Shown here piece after piece: positions 44,108-52,818 of a stretch of 64,000 nt of DNA. The stretch spans positions 235,308 to 299,307 of the forward strand of contig NZ_RBIL01000003.1 of NCBI RefSeq assembly GCF_003633755.1, read 5' to 3'. Position 1 is the first letter of the stretch. Each line of letters begins with the position of its first letter. The translations under genes were made by a program, and so were the position numbers. The stretch comes from Solirubrobacter pauli. GTDB taxonomy: Bacteria > Actinomycetota > Thermoleophilia > Solirubrobacterales > Solirubrobacteraceae. The notes beneath the pieces are model-generated. The model was not told the DNA's origin and did not search any database. It worked only from the letters and a program-made list of their open reading frames with translations.

Positions 44108-45124
44108 ATGGCCCAGGTCGCGAAGCTCGCGGGCGTCTCCGTGACGACGGTCTCGCACGTGATCAACGGCACCCGTCCGGCCAGCGAGGCCACCCGCGCC
44201 GCGGTGCAGGCCGCGATCGATCGCACCGGATACCGGCCCAATACGCTGGCGCGCGCCCTTGCCCGCGGTGGGACGCAGTCGCTGGGGCTCGCGATCTCGG
44301 GCCTCTCGAACCCGTACTTCATGGACGTGGTGGCCGCGGTGGAGGCCGCCGCGGGCGTCGCCGGCCACACCCTGCTGCTCGGCGACACGCGTGAGGACCC
44401 CGAGCACGAGCTGCGGATCGTGCGCACGCTCGCCGAGCGCCAGGTCGACGGCCTGCTGCTCGCGCCCTCGGTCGGCGCGCTGGAGACGACGCTCCCCTGG
44501 CTCGAGTCGGCCGAGGTGCCGGTCGTCCTGCTCGACCGCTTCCTCGACGTCCCGCTCGACCAGGTCGGCTGCGACAACGAGCAGCCCACCGCGAAGCTCG
44601 TCGACCACCTGATCGAGGTCGGCCACACGCGGATCGCCATGGCCATCGGCATCCCGGGCCTGTCCACCACCGACGAGCGCGTCCGCGGATACCGGATGGC
44701 GCTCGACCGCGCCGGCGTGCCCTTCGACCCCGATCTCGTCGCCGACGGCGGCTCCCAGCGCGACCAGGCCCGCGAGGCCATGCACGCCCTCCTGGACCTC
44801 GACGAGCCGCCCACCGCCGTGGTCAGCGGCAACAACTTCATGACCATCGGCCTCCTGCGCGCGATCAACGAACGCGGCCTGCGCGTTCCCGACGACATCG
44901 CCCTCGTGGCCTTCGACGACTTCGAGTGGGCCGACCTCTTCGCCCCGCGCCTGACGGTCATCCGCCAGCCGACGAGCGAGCTGGGCTCACGCGCGGTCGA
45001 GTTGCTGCTCTCACGCCTCGAGGACCCGTCGGCGCCGATCCGCCACGAGCGCCTGGACGCGACCTTCGTGCACCGCGACTCGTGCGGGTGCCACGCCGCG
45101 GCCGGCGCGACCGCTACGGCGTGA
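44108..45124 (+). CDS. LacI-family transcriptional regulator of edd-eda
   Basis: A 338-residue repressor. The N-terminal helix-turn-helix (MAQVAKLAGVSVTTVSHVING, first 45 residues) with the hinge helix RPNTLARALA is followed by a periplasmic-binding-protein-like ligand domain (GLAISGLSNPYFMDVV, VVLLDRF, AFDDFEWADLFAP). The C-terminus is Cys-rich (HRDSCGCH). GGGGTG stands six bases ahead of ATG 44108; GTG 44099 is an alternative. It probably represses edd-eda and itself through the double palindrome, with a sugar or sugar phosphate as inducer. Its end overlaps the convergent GNAT gene by 11 bases. Confidence 0.94.
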   Translation: MAQVAKLAGVSVTTVSHVINGTRPASEATRAAVQAAIDRTGYRPNTLARALARGGTQSLGLAISGLSNPYFMDVVAAVEAAAGVAGHTLLLGDTREDPEHELRIVRTLAERQVDGLLLAPSVGALETTLPWLESAEVPVVLLDRFLDVPLDQVGCDNEQPTAKLVDHLIEVGHTRIAMAIGIPGLSTTDERVRGYRMALDRAGVPFDPDLVADGGSQRDQAREAMHALLDLDEPPTAVVSGNNFMTIGLLRAINERGLRVPDDIALVAFDDFEWADLFAPRLTVIRQPTSELGSRAVELLLSRLEDPSAPIRHERLDATFVHRDSCGCHAAAGATATA

Positions 45125-45608
45125 CCGCGCACAGGGTCTTCCGGTAGACGAAGAGGTCGGCCGGGCGGGTGAGGTCCGGCTCCTCGAAGTCGCGGCGGCC
45201 GGTCTGGTGGTAGCCGAGCCGCGAGTACCAGTCGTGCAGCCGGACCTTGCTCGGGTGCGGCGCGCCGCGGGGGATGAGCAGCTCGAGCTCCATCTCGGCG
45301 ACGTCGTAGGCGCCTTCGGCGAAGGCGATCAGCGCGCGGCCCAGGCCGGAGCCGTGCGCCGCCGGGTCGACCGAGAGCATGCCGAACATCGCGGTCCGCT
45401 CGTCCAGGCGCTGGACGCGGACGCAGCCGACGGGGGTGTCGCCGTCCCACGCGACCGCGATCTCGCCCGCCGCGACGAGCTCGTGCATGCGGTCGGCGGT
45501 CACGCGTTGCCAGCCGGGCCGCCAGATGCCGACCTCCCCGGTCTCGTAGGCGGCGTTGACGATGCGGGCGAGCTCGGCTTCGACGCCCGCGCCGCCGAAG
45601 GCGATCAC
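45114..45608 (-). CDS. GNAT-family N-acetyltransferase
   Basis: A 164-residue acetyl-CoA-dependent acyltransferase with the family motif A in MLSVDPAAHGSGLGRALIAFAE and a closing WYSRLGYHQTGRRDFEE. The acceptor is unknown. GTG 45608 overlaps the stop of the cca gene by four bases, so it is the last gene of the nnr-to-cca operon. Confidence 0.9.
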   Translation of the reverse strand: MIAFGGAGVEAELARIVNAAYETGEVGIWRPGWQRVTADRMHELVAAGEIAVAWDGDTPVGCVRVQRLDERTAMFGMLSVDPAAHGSGLGRALIAFAEGAYDVAEMELELLIPRGAPHPSKVRLHDWYSRLGYHQTGRRDFEEPDLTRPADLFVYRKTLCAVTP

Positions 45609-46984
45609 CCGGCGAGCTCCCGCGCGCGCTCGAGCGCGTCCTCGCGCGTGGTGATGGCGCCCGCGTAGCGGTCCTCCTCGAGCTGGGCGAGGATCGTGCC
45701 GAGCTGCTTGCCGGCGGGCACCCCGGCCTCCTTGATCAGCTCGTCGCCGCGGACGAGCGGCCGGATCGGGCCGGCGGCGTCCTCCTCGCGGGCGGCGGCC
45801 AGCAGATCGCGCACGACCTCCAGGTGCGCCTCGATCGCGGGGCCGGCGTTGTCGCCGCGGGTGGCGAGGCGGTCGGCGACGGTGAAGATCGTCGTGTCGG
45901 CGCTCCACGGCTGGGTGGCGCGCAGGTAGCGCCAGACCGCGCGCCGGTCCAGCGGCCGCTCGTGCACGAGGAACCCGGCGTCGAGGTGGTGGAGCGTGAC
46001 CGCGGCGACGTAGTCGCGCAGCCGCGTCGAGGCTTTCAGCCGGCCGAGGACGTCGCGCACGAGCTCGGCGCCCGCGGCGTCGTGGCCCATGAACGTGACC
46101 CGGCCGCCGTGGAAGCCGCGCGTGGCGGGCTTGGCGGCGTCGTGCAACAGCGCCGCCCAGCGCAGCGCCTCGCCGCGCGTGAGGTCGTCCGAGAGCGGCT
46201 CGGCCAGCAGGTCCCGCACGCCCTCGTCCAGCCCCGCGGCGACGGGATCGCGCTGCAGCAGCGCGACGCTGTCGAGCACCTCGAGCGTGTGGTCGTAGAC
46301 GTCGGCGTGGTGGAAGCGGCTCTGCTCGACCCCGCGCAGCTCGACGAGCTCGGGCAGCACGACCTGCGTGAGCCCGTAGGCCTCCATGACGTCGAGTCCG
46401 CGCCGGACCGCGTCGGCCGAGACGACGCGCTTGAGCTCGGCGAACACGCGCTCGGAAGCCACGCGGGCGATCCCGCTCGCATGCTCGGCGGCCGCCGCGC
46501 CCGTGGCCGGGTCGATCTCCAACTCGAGCTCGACCGCGATCCGCACGGCCCGCAGGCTCCGCAGCGGGTCCTCCTCGAGCGCCTGTGCGGACACCATCCG
46601 CACGACGCGACGCTGCAGGTCCTCCCGCCCGCCGTGCGGGTCGACGAGCTCGCCGCCGCCGAGCGGCTGCGCCATCGCGTTGATCGTGAAGTCGCGGATG
46701 GCGAGGTCGGCGAGGATGTCGTCGTCGCGCAGCGTCACCAGGTCCACGTGCCAGGCGTGCTCGGGCGCGACCACGCGCCACGCGCCGAACGCGCCGCTGA
46801 GCTGGAACGACGTGCCGCCGGACGCCTTCGCGATCGCCCGCGCCGCCCGCTTCGGGTCGCCCGGGATCGCGAGGTCGACGTCGTCCGTCTCGCGCCCCAG
46901 CAGCGCGTCGCGCACGGCGCCGCCGACCAGCCACGCGGTCTCCCCCGCAAGCGCCGTCCGCGCGATCTCGAGCGCCTCGCTCAT
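45605..46984 (-). CDS. cca: CCA tRNA nucleotidyltransferase / poly(A) polymerase family
   Basis: A 459-residue class-II nucleotidyltransferase. The head domain has the nucleotide-binding motif LVGGAVRDALLG and the metal-binding acidic residues in DDVDLAI; the arginine-rich RRVVRMVSAQALEEDPLR stretch follows. An HD domain with LLHDAAKPATRGFHGG and GHDAAGAELV is at about residues 260-310. Such enzymes add or repair the CCA end of tRNAs; in some actinobacteria and deinococci the job is split between two proteins. ATG 46984 lies three bases after a palindrome that ends the alr gene. Confidence 0.9.
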   Translation of the reverse strand: MSEALEIARTALAGETAWLVGGAVRDALLGRETDDVDLAIPGDPKRAARAIAKASGGTSFQLSGAFGAWRVVAPEHAWHVDLVTLRDDDILADLAIRDFTINAMAQPLGGGELVDPHGGREDLQRRVVRMVSAQALEEDPLRSLRAVRIAVELELEIDPATGAAAAEHASGIARVASERVFAELKRVVSADAVRRGLDVMEAYGLTQVVLPELVELRGVEQSRFHHADVYDHTLEVLDSVALLQRDPVAAGLDEGVRDLLAEPLSDDLTRGEALRWAALLHDAAKPATRGFHGGRVTFMGHDAAGAELVRDVLGRLKASTRLRDYVAAVTLHHLDAGFLVHERPLDRRAVWRYLRATQPWSADTTIFTVADRLATRGDNAGPAIEAHLEVVRDLLAAAREEDAAGPIRPLVRGDELIKEAGVPAGKQLGTILAQLEEDRYAGAITTREDALERARELAG

Positions 46985-46986
46985 CT

Positions 46987-48030
46987 CTAAAGGCCCTGGG
47001 CCTTTACGTACTCGCGCGGCACGCGGGCCGTCAAGCCGCACGTGATCTCGTAGTTGATCGTGCCCAGCTTGGCCGCCATGTCCTCGGCCGGGAGGCCCGG
47101 GCCGATCAGGACCGCCTCGGTACCGCGCTCGACCGGCTCGTCACCGAGGTCGACGGTGATGTTGTCCATTGACACCGTGCCCGCCAGCGGGACCCGGCGA
47201 CCGTCGACGAGCACCTCGCCGCGCCCGGTCAGCCCGCGCCGGTACCCGTCGCCGTAGCCGATCGGGATCGTGCCGATCCAGGTGTCGCGCTCGGCGATGA
47301 AGCGCCGTCCGTAGCCGACGCTGTCGCCGACCCGCGCGCGCTTGACCTCCGCGACGTAGCTGACCAGCGACAGCGCCGGCTCGAGCCCGTGGTCGGCGGG
47401 GTCGCGGTGGAACGGGTCCAGGCCGTAGATGGCGATCCCGCAGCGCATCAGGTCCAGCCGCGCGGCGGGCTCGGCCAGCGCGCCCGCGGAGTTCGCCGCG
47501 TGCCGCATCACCCCGAACCGGTCAGCCCAGGGCACGAACCGGTCCAGCTGCTCGCGCATGAAGGCGGGATCGTCGTCGGCGGTCGCGAAGTGCGTCATCA
47601 CGCCCACGAGCCGGTCGCCCGCGGCGGCCGCCACCCGCTCGGCCTCGGCGGGGTCGCGCGTGCCGAGCCGCCCCATGCCGGTGTCCAGCTTCACGTGCAC
47701 GCGCGCCGACCGCGGCAGCCCCGCGACGAAGTCCTCGCGCCACGCGACCACGTCCGCTTCCGCGGCGAGCGCGGTCCGCAGCTCCTCCGGCGCCAGCGCA
47801 CCCAGCACCAGCAGCGGCCCGTCGACACCTGCCGCCCGCAGCTCGGCCGCTTCGTTCGCGGTCGCCACGGCCAACCAGGCCGCGCCCCCGCGCTGGGCGG
47901 CCCGCGCCGCGGCAACGGCCCCGTGCCCGTACCCGTTCGACTTGACGACCGCGCACAGCGGCCCCAGCGCGGCCAGCCGGGCGCAGTTGCGCTCGATCGC
48001 GCCGGTGTCGATGCGCGCGAGCGCCCGCAC
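46987..48030 (-). CDS. alr: alanine racemase
   Basis: A 347-residue fold-type III PLP enzyme that makes D-alanine for cell-wall peptidoglycan. The PLP lysine is Lys30 in VVKSNGYGHG; the second catalytic Tyr is expected in SMDNITVDLG-adjacent sequence and VGYGRRF shows the barrel end. ATG/GTG start fits the standard N-terminus (ARIDTGAIERNCARL). It sits nine bases after the CBS-domain gene and shares an operon with nnr and cca, a common actinobacterial arrangement for nnr and alr. Confidence 0.96.
   Translation of the reverse strand: MRALARIDTGAIERNCARLAALGPLCAVVKSNGYGHGAVAAARAAQRGGAAWLAVATANEAAELRAAGVDGPLLVLGALAPEELRTALAAEADVVAWREDFVAGLPRSARVHVKLDTGMGRLGTRDPAEAERVAAAAGDRLVGVMTHFATADDDPAFMREQLDRFVPWADRFGVMRHAANSAGALAEPAARLDLMRCGIAIYGLDPFHRDPADHGLEPALSLVSYVAEVKRARVGDSVGYGRRFIAERDTWIGTIPIGYGDGYRRGLTGRGEVLVDGRRVPLAGTVSMDNITVDLGDEPVERGTEAVLIGPGLPAEDMAAKLGTINYEITCGLTARVPREYVKAQGL
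46988..47006. promoter_or_regulatory. 19-base palindrome at the alr-cca junction
   Basis: TAAAGGCCC and GGGCCTTTA flank a single base. On the transcript it covers the last codons and stop of alr and reaches to three bases from the cca start, so it could hide the cca ribosome site or weaken transcription between the genes. Confidence 0.55.
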
Positions 48031-48039
48031 GGCTCGTCG

Positions 48040-48501
48040 CTACTCCGCCGTGAGCGCGTCGAGCACGTCCACGCGCGTGACGATCCCGATCAGCCGACCG
48101 TGCTCGACCACCGGCAGGCGGTTGTGCTTGGCCCGGGCGATCGTGCGCGCGGCCTCGGCGACGGACGCCTCGGGGTCGATCGTCAGCGGATCCTCGGTCA
48201 TCACGTCGGCGGCGGTCGCCCCGATCGCCTTGCGCAGCCGCTCCTCGAACTTCTTCGTCGACTCGAGGAAGACGATGCCGCCGAAGAGCTCGATGTAGTG
48301 CGGGAGGTGCAGGTCCTCCGTCTCGCCGGCCAGGATCAGGTCGGCTTCGGTGATGATCCCGACGCAGCGCCCGCCCTCGTTGATCACGGGCACCCCGGGA
48401 AGCTCGTGGTCGCGCAGGACACGCACCACGTGCTCGATCGGGTCGTCCGGATAGACCGGCGGGACCTGCGTCTCCATGATGTCGCGAACCGTCAGCGCCA
48501 T
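48040..48501 (-). CDS. CBS-domain protein
   Basis: A 153-residue protein made of two CBS domains (about 5-60 and 88-150): TVRDIMETQVPPVYPDDPIEH and AADVMTEDPLTIDPEASVAE, each with a closing GIIT or GIVT strand. Such pairs bind adenosine nucleotides and sense energy state. It lies between nnr (14 bases) and alr (9 bases) and is co-transcribed with them. The partner protein is unknown. Confidence 0.9.
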   Translation of the reverse strand: MALTVRDIMETQVPPVYPDDPIEHVVRVLRDHELPGVPVINEGGRCVGIITEADLILAGETEDLHLPHYIELFGGIVFLESTKKFEERLRKAIGATAADVMTEDPLTIDPEASVAEAARTIARAKHNRLPVVEHGRLIGIVTRVDVLDALTAE

Positions 48502-48515
48502 GTGAGGCGGAGATC

Positions 48516-50036
48516 CTAGGCGCTCAAGGCGGCCGGAAGCGCCGAGATCACGTCCGACGCGATCACGCCGTCCGGTCCGTGCGGCGCCGCGGCGATCTGC
48601 CCCGCCCGCACGTGCGCGTACACCCCCGCGCAGGCCGCCTGGGCGACGGGCATGCCCTTGGCGAGCATCGCGCCGATCACGCCGGCCAGCACGTCGCCCG
48701 TGCCGGCCGTCGCCAGGCCCGGCGCGCGCCCGCGCGAGATCGCTACGCGCCCGTCCGGCGCCGCCACCAGCGTGTCGTCGCCCTTGTGGACGACGAACGC
48801 CTTGGTGATCGCCGCCGCCTCGCGCGCGTGACGGAGCCGCGAGCGCTCGACCTCCTCCGACGTGGTGTCGAGCAGCCGCGCCAGCTCGCCCGAGTGCGGG
48901 GTCAGCACGGTCGGCCAGCGGCGCTGCGGCAGGATCGCCTCGACATGCCCGACCAGCGCGTTGAGCCCGTCGGCGTCGATCACCAGCGGCACGTCGATCC
49001 GCGGGACGATCGCGCGCACGAGCGACTGCGCGCCCGGGTCCTTCGACAGCCCCGGGCCGAGCACGACGGCGTCCGCGCGCCCGATCGCCTTGAGCAGCTG
49101 CTCCTCTGAGGACGGATCGAGGTGGCCTGACCCGTCTTCGGGCAGCCCGACCATCATCGCCTCCAACAGCCTCACCGTGAAGCTCAGCTCCAGGCTTGCC
49201 GGTGCGCCGACCGTGACGTAGCCCGCCCCGGCGCGCATCGCGGCCAACGCGCTCATCGACGGCGCGCCCGTCAGCCCGCGTGATCCGCCGACGATGAAGA
49301 CGTTGCCGCTGGAGAACTTCGTCGACTCCGACGCGCGGCGCGGCATGTCCCGCAGGACGCCCGCGCCGATCAGGCCGGCGTCGGGGCGCGCCGGCCCACC
49401 GCGCGGAATGCCGATCTCGACGACCTCGACGTCACCCGCGTACGCCTTCCCGGGACGGATCCACACGCCGAGCTTGGGCCGGTGGAAGGCGACCGTCGCC
49501 ACGCAGTGCACGGCGGGCCCGGCCACCTCGCCGGTCGTCGCGTCCACGCCGGAAGGGATGTCCGCCGCGATCACCGGGGCCCGTGCGGCCTCCATCTCCT
49601 TGATCACGCCGGCCGCGGGCTCGCGCGGCACGCCGGAGGAGCCGGTGCCGAGCAGCGCGTCGACGATCACGTGGGCCTTGTTCAGCCGCCCCGCCTCGAA
49701 CGGGATCGGCTGCGGGCCGGGCAGCTTCTTGAGCTGCCGCTGCGCGTCCTCGCCCATCCACTCGGGCGGCCACACCGCGTGCACCTCGACCTCGCGGCCG
49801 GCCTGGCGCAGCAGCCGCGCGGCGACGATCCCGTCACCGCCGTTGTTGCCCTTGCCGCAGACGATCGCGATCCGGCCCGCGGGCGCCCGCCGCGCGACCA
49901 CGCCGGCGAGCCCTTCGCCCGCCCGCTCCATCAGCTCGTCGACGCCGACCTGCTTCTCGTTGATCGCCCAGCGATCCAGCTCACGCATCTCCCCCGCTTC
50001 GAGCAGGGGCTCCATCCATCGGGGGAGCGCAGTCAT
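48516..50036 (-). CDS. nnr: bifunctional NAD(P)H-hydrate epimerase / ADP-dependent dehydratase
   Basis: A 506-residue metabolite-repair enzyme. The N-terminal YjeF domain (about 10-215; motif CGKGNNGGDG) interconverts R- and S-forms of hydrated NAD(P)H, and the C-terminal ribokinase-like domain (about 230-500; GPGLSKDPG, TPHSGELARLL, AGTGDVLAGV) dehydrates the S-form with ADP. Both halves look complete. The order nnr, CBS, alr, cca on one strand suggests an operon. Confidence 0.95.
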   Translation of the reverse strand: MTALPRWMEPLLEAGEMRELDRWAINEKQVGVDELMERAGEGLAGVVARRAPAGRIAIVCGKGNNGGDGIVAARLLRQAGREVEVHAVWPPEWMGEDAQRQLKKLPGPQPIPFEAGRLNKAHVIVDALLGTGSSGVPREPAAGVIKEMEAARAPVIAADIPSGVDATTGEVAGPAVHCVATVAFHRPKLGVWIRPGKAYAGDVEVVEIGIPRGGPARPDAGLIGAGVLRDMPRRASESTKFSSGNVFIVGGSRGLTGAPSMSALAAMRAGAGYVTVGAPASLELSFTVRLLEAMMVGLPEDGSGHLDPSSEEQLLKAIGRADAVVLGPGLSKDPGAQSLVRAIVPRIDVPLVIDADGLNALVGHVEAILPQRRWPTVLTPHSGELARLLDTTSEEVERSRLRHAREAAAITKAFVVHKGDDTLVAAPDGRVAISRGRAPGLATAGTGDVLAGVIGAMLAKGMPVAQAACAGVYAHVRAGQIAAAPHGPDGVIASDVISALPAALSA

Positions 50037-50078
50037 CGCGGCGGAAAGCTACCCGCCGCGACGGAGCAAAGCGTGCAG

Positions 50079-50768
50079 CTAAGCGGGCAGGCCGCTCAGA
50101 GAGCGCAGCTTGGAGGCCGCGAGCACCGCTTCTTCGCGCGAGTTGACCTCGAGCTTGCGGTACAGGTTCTTCAGGTGCGAGCGCACGGTCTCGCTCGACA
50201 ACACGAGGTTCTTGGCGATCTGGTCGGTCGTCGCGCCGGTGGAGAGCAGGTCCAGGACCTCCCACTCGCGATCGGTCAGCCGCGAGCGGACCGGGCGCAG
50301 GCCGGCACCGCCGGTCGGCGCGGCGCGGTAGCGCTCGATGAGCTTCATGGCGAGCTGGCGCGAGATCGCGGCCTCGCCCTCGAGCGCGCCACGCAGCGCG
50401 CGCGGGAGCGCGTCCAGCTCGACCTCCTTGGACAGGTAGCCCGAGGCGCCGGCGCGCAGGCCGCGCAGGCCCAGCTCCTCGTCGCCCGCGCCCGTCAGGA
50501 GCACGACCTTGACCGACGGGTCGGCCTCGTAGATCCGGCGCGTGGCCTCGATGCCGTCCATCTCGGGCATCATGTAGTCCATCACGACGACGTCGGGGCG
50601 GTAGAAGAGCGCGAGCTCCACCGCCTCCCGGCCCGTCGAGGCCTCGGCGATCACGGTCACGTCCGCGCGTTGGAGCGTGTCCCGGATCAGGCGGCGCACC
50701 AGTGGATCGTCGTCCGCGACGATCGTCCGCAGCACTGCCTCGTCTGTGTTGTCGTCCTTGTCAATCAC
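50079..50768 (-). CDS. NarL/LuxR-type response regulator
   Basis: A 229-residue regulator. The receiver domain (about 14-130) has the phosphorylated Asp64 in VVVMDYMMPEMDG, the acidic pair VADDD and the Lys in GYLSKEVE. The C-terminal LuxR helix-turn-helix (about 165-225) reads LTDREWEVLDLLSTGATTDQ and ETVRSHLKNLYRKL. No sensor kinase is adjacent. GTG 50768 follows GGAGG by ten bases; about 200 bases upstream of it are non-coding. Confidence 0.94.
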   Translation of the reverse strand: MIDKDDNTDEAVLRTIVADDDPLVRRLIRDTLQRADVTVIAEASTGREAVELALFYRPDVVVMDYMMPEMDGIEATRRIYEADPSVKVVLLTGAGDEELGLRGLRAGASGYLSKEVELDALPRALRGALEGEAAISRQLAMKLIERYRAAPTGGAGLRPVRSRLTDREWEVLDLLSTGATTDQIAKNLVLSSETVRSHLKNLYRKLEVNSREEAVLAASKLRSLSGLPA

Positions 50769-50967
50769 TTGGGGAGTCCTCCGGGTGCCTCGTGCCTGCC
50801 GAATGGTACGTATGTAATCGGCGGCCGTGGGGGAATTTTCTACCTCGGGGTAGTCGAATATCCGTTTAGCGGGGCATTCCTGCCCCCATCAGGGGCGGAA
50901 AGAAGTGCCCGCTGCGCCAGGGGAAGACCACCTTTCACGTCGCTTCCCGGTGCGCCACGCTGTGTCG
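50769..50967. other. non-coding gap upstream of the NarL-type gene
   Basis: The stretch is AT-richer than its surroundings and holds two small hairpins: CTACC/GGTAG at about 50854-50867 and GCCCC/GGGGC at 50882-50896. It probably carries the promoters of the two divergent genes. No reading frame is convincing. Confidence 0.4.
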
Positions 50968-51243
50968 ATGAGCGTCAGCCGGAGCACCAGCCACAGTCTG
51001 CGCGAGCTGCGCGACGACGGCGGGCTCGACCAGACGCTGCAGAACCTGCTGCGCGCGCTGACGCTCAACCTGGAGCTGCGCTCGCGCTATCGCGTGTTCG
51101 AGTTCGAGGCGACCCAGGACGGGCACGACGACACCGCGCGCATGTTCCGCGACGTCCGCGCCGTGCAGGACGAGCAGATCGACCGCCTGCGTGCGGCCCT
51201 GCAGCTGCACCTCGGCGCGGCCGGCGAGAGCCACGCCCTCTGA
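50968..51243 (+). CDS. small helical protein of unknown function
   Basis: A 91-residue all-helical, highly charged protein (LQNLLRALTLNLELRSRYRVF, RMFRDVRAVQDEQIDRLRAAL). The pattern of two to three amphipathic helices is ferritin-like at most; no ligand residues are clear. ATG 50968 is preferred over an upstream in-frame GTG at 50905 that adds a low-quality N-terminus. It is followed within 16 bases by the acyltransferase gene. Confidence 0.65.
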   Translation: MSVSRSTSHSLRELRDDGGLDQTLQNLLRALTLNLELRSRYRVFEFEATQDGHDDTARMFRDVRAVQDEQIDRLRAALQLHLGAAGESHAL

Positions 51244-51259
51244 ACGTAGGATGGGGCGC

Positions 51260-51766
51260 ATGCCCGACGCCCCGAGCAACGACGCGCCGTACCGGATCCT
51301 CAACGACGTCGACTTCGGCGCCGACGTCGTCGTGTACTCGTTCACCAACCTGTACGGCTGCTCGATCGGCGACCGGACCCGCATCGGCACCTTCGTGGAG
51401 ATCCAGCGCGGCGCCCGCATCGGCGCCGACTGCAAGATCCAGAGCCACACCTTCATCTGCGACGGCATCTCGATCGGCGACCGCGTGTTCGTCGGCCACG
51501 GCGTGATGTTCGTCAACGACAAGGTCCCGCGCGCGACCGCCGAGGGCGGCGCGCTCCAGACCGAGGACGACTGGGAGCTGCTGGAGACCCGCATCGAGGA
51601 CGGCGCGAGCCTCGGCTCCGGCGCCGTGATCCTCGGCGGCGTGACGATCGGCGCGGGCGCGCTCGTGGGTGCCGGCGCGGTGGTCACGAAGGACGTCCCG
51701 GCCGGGGCCACGGTCGCGGGTGTGCCCGCCGCGGCGTCGAGGCGCGCGAGCGCCCGCGACGTCTGA
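51260..51766 (+). CDS. hexapeptide-repeat acyltransferase (WlbB/WbpD-like)
   Basis: A 168-residue left-handed beta-helix acyltransferase with repeats such as IGDRTRIGTFVEIQRGARIGA and LGSGAVILGGVTIGAGALVGAG, and an insertion around VNDKVPRATAEGG. The arrangement resembles UDP-sugar 3-N-acetyltransferases that act after a DegT aminotransferase and a Gfo/Idh oxidoreductase, both of which are encoded a little downstream. ATG 51260 is used; ATG 51251 is in frame three codons earlier. Confidence 0.9.
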   Translation: MPDAPSNDAPYRILNDVDFGADVVVYSFTNLYGCSIGDRTRIGTFVEIQRGARIGADCKIQSHTFICDGISIGDRVFVGHGVMFVNDKVPRATAEGGALQTEDDWELLETRIEDGASLGSGAVILGGVTIGAGALVGAGAVVTKDVPAGATVAGVPAAASRRASARDV

Positions 51767-51822
51767 GCATCTCACTCGAATTTCCTCTCTTCACCGTTCG
51801 AGGAAGCCGGTAGTGTCGGCCG

Positions 51823-52443
51823 GTGAGCGTTCGAACCCTTCGCACAACGGTAATTCCGCGCATATTCGCGGGAGGCAGCGATGAGACCAGCGTCCGCGCC
51901 TCGCTGCAGGACCTCGGGCTGGAGCATCCCGAGCGTCAGGCCTACATCCCGTCGGCCTGGTGGATCCTCCGCTGGCTGCTCCCCCAGTCGGCCGTCGGGC
52001 CGGAGGACACGTTCGTCGAGTTCGGCTGCGGGAAGGGACGCATCGTCCTGGACGCCGCGCAGCGCTACCGCTTCAAGACGGTGATCGGCGTCGAGCTCTC
52101 CGAGGAGCTCGTCGACGTGGCCCGCGCCCTCGTCGTGCAACGCGGCGGCCGGCTCCGGTGCGACGACGTCCGGATCGAGGCGGCCGACGCCACCCAGTTC
52201 CCGGTTCCCGACGACATGACCTACGCGTACCTGTTCAACCCGTTCACGGGCGAGACGTTCATGCGCGTGCTCGACAACATCATCGAGTCGCTGGACCGGG
52301 TGCCGCGCAAAGTCACGATCATCTACGTGAATCCGGTGGAGCACGAGGCGTTGATGGCTACGGGACGGTTCCGGCTCCTGCGGCACGTCCGCACGACGCG
52401 TCTGGTGACGCCGACCGGCGCGGCGATCTACGAATCGCTCTAG
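51823..52443 (+). CDS. class-I SAM-dependent methyltransferase
   Basis: A 206-residue methyltransferase with the SAM-binding motif VEFGCGKGRIVLDAA and the acidic turn VIGVELSEELVD, and NPF in place of the usual post-II motif (LFNPFTG). The acceptor is unknown; the position inside the polysaccharide region suggests a sugar or lipid precursor. GTG 51823 is the start. Confidence 0.88.
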   Translation: MSVRTLRTTVIPRIFAGGSDETSVRASLQDLGLEHPERQAYIPSAWWILRWLLPQSAVGPEDTFVEFGCGKGRIVLDAAQRYRFKTVIGVELSEELVDVARALVVQRGGRLRCDDVRIEAADATQFPVPDDMTYAYLFNPFTGETFMRVLDNIIESLDRVPRKVTIIYVNPVEHEALMATGRFRLLRHVRTTRLVTPTGAAIYESL

Positions 52444-52818
52444 CCCCCCTTCACCCCCTCAGGCTCATCCGTTCTTCCGCCTTTGGGGGTGCAAGTACGG
52501 CTAGCTCCCGGTCGTTAGTGAGCTACCAGCCCTCTTTAGTGCCAAAGAGGTCAAGGGCCTACCCCACGTGTGGGGGATACCTCCTCCACACCCCCCGGGT
52601 CCTCACCTGCGCCGGGGTGAAAGTTTCCCGCGAGAAGCAGACAAGGTTCCCCTTCTCGCGGCCTCCTCCGAAAACCAGACTTCGTGTCGCCAACCAAGTG
52701 AGCGCGGACCCGGCCCCCTCCCGGGACAGAGCGCTCCGCCGGCCCGACCAGCCGGCTCCTGTACGGCCGCCAGATCCCCGCTGCGCGGCCGTCGCATGGA
52801 CGACAGGCAGGAGACACG
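52444..52818 (+). other. 375-base structured non-coding leader ahead of the sigma/polysaccharide genes
   Basis: The gap holds several stems in a row: TAGCTC/GAGCTA (52502-52507 with 52520-52525), CCTCTTT/AAAGAGG (52531-52537 with 52544-52550, 6-base loop), CCCCA/TGGGG (52562-52566 with 52571-52575) and a perfect 10-bp stem CCGCGAGAAG/CTTCTCGCGG (52629-52638 with 52653-52662). No convincing frame exists. It may be a regulatory RNA leader or an independent small RNA; it fits no riboswitch class I can recognise. Confidence 0.5.

Noticed and set aside
52444..52818. A known riboswitch (c-di-GMP, cobalamin, ydaO type)
   Set aside because: I looked for the conserved core strings of these classes and found none; only unassigned stems are present.
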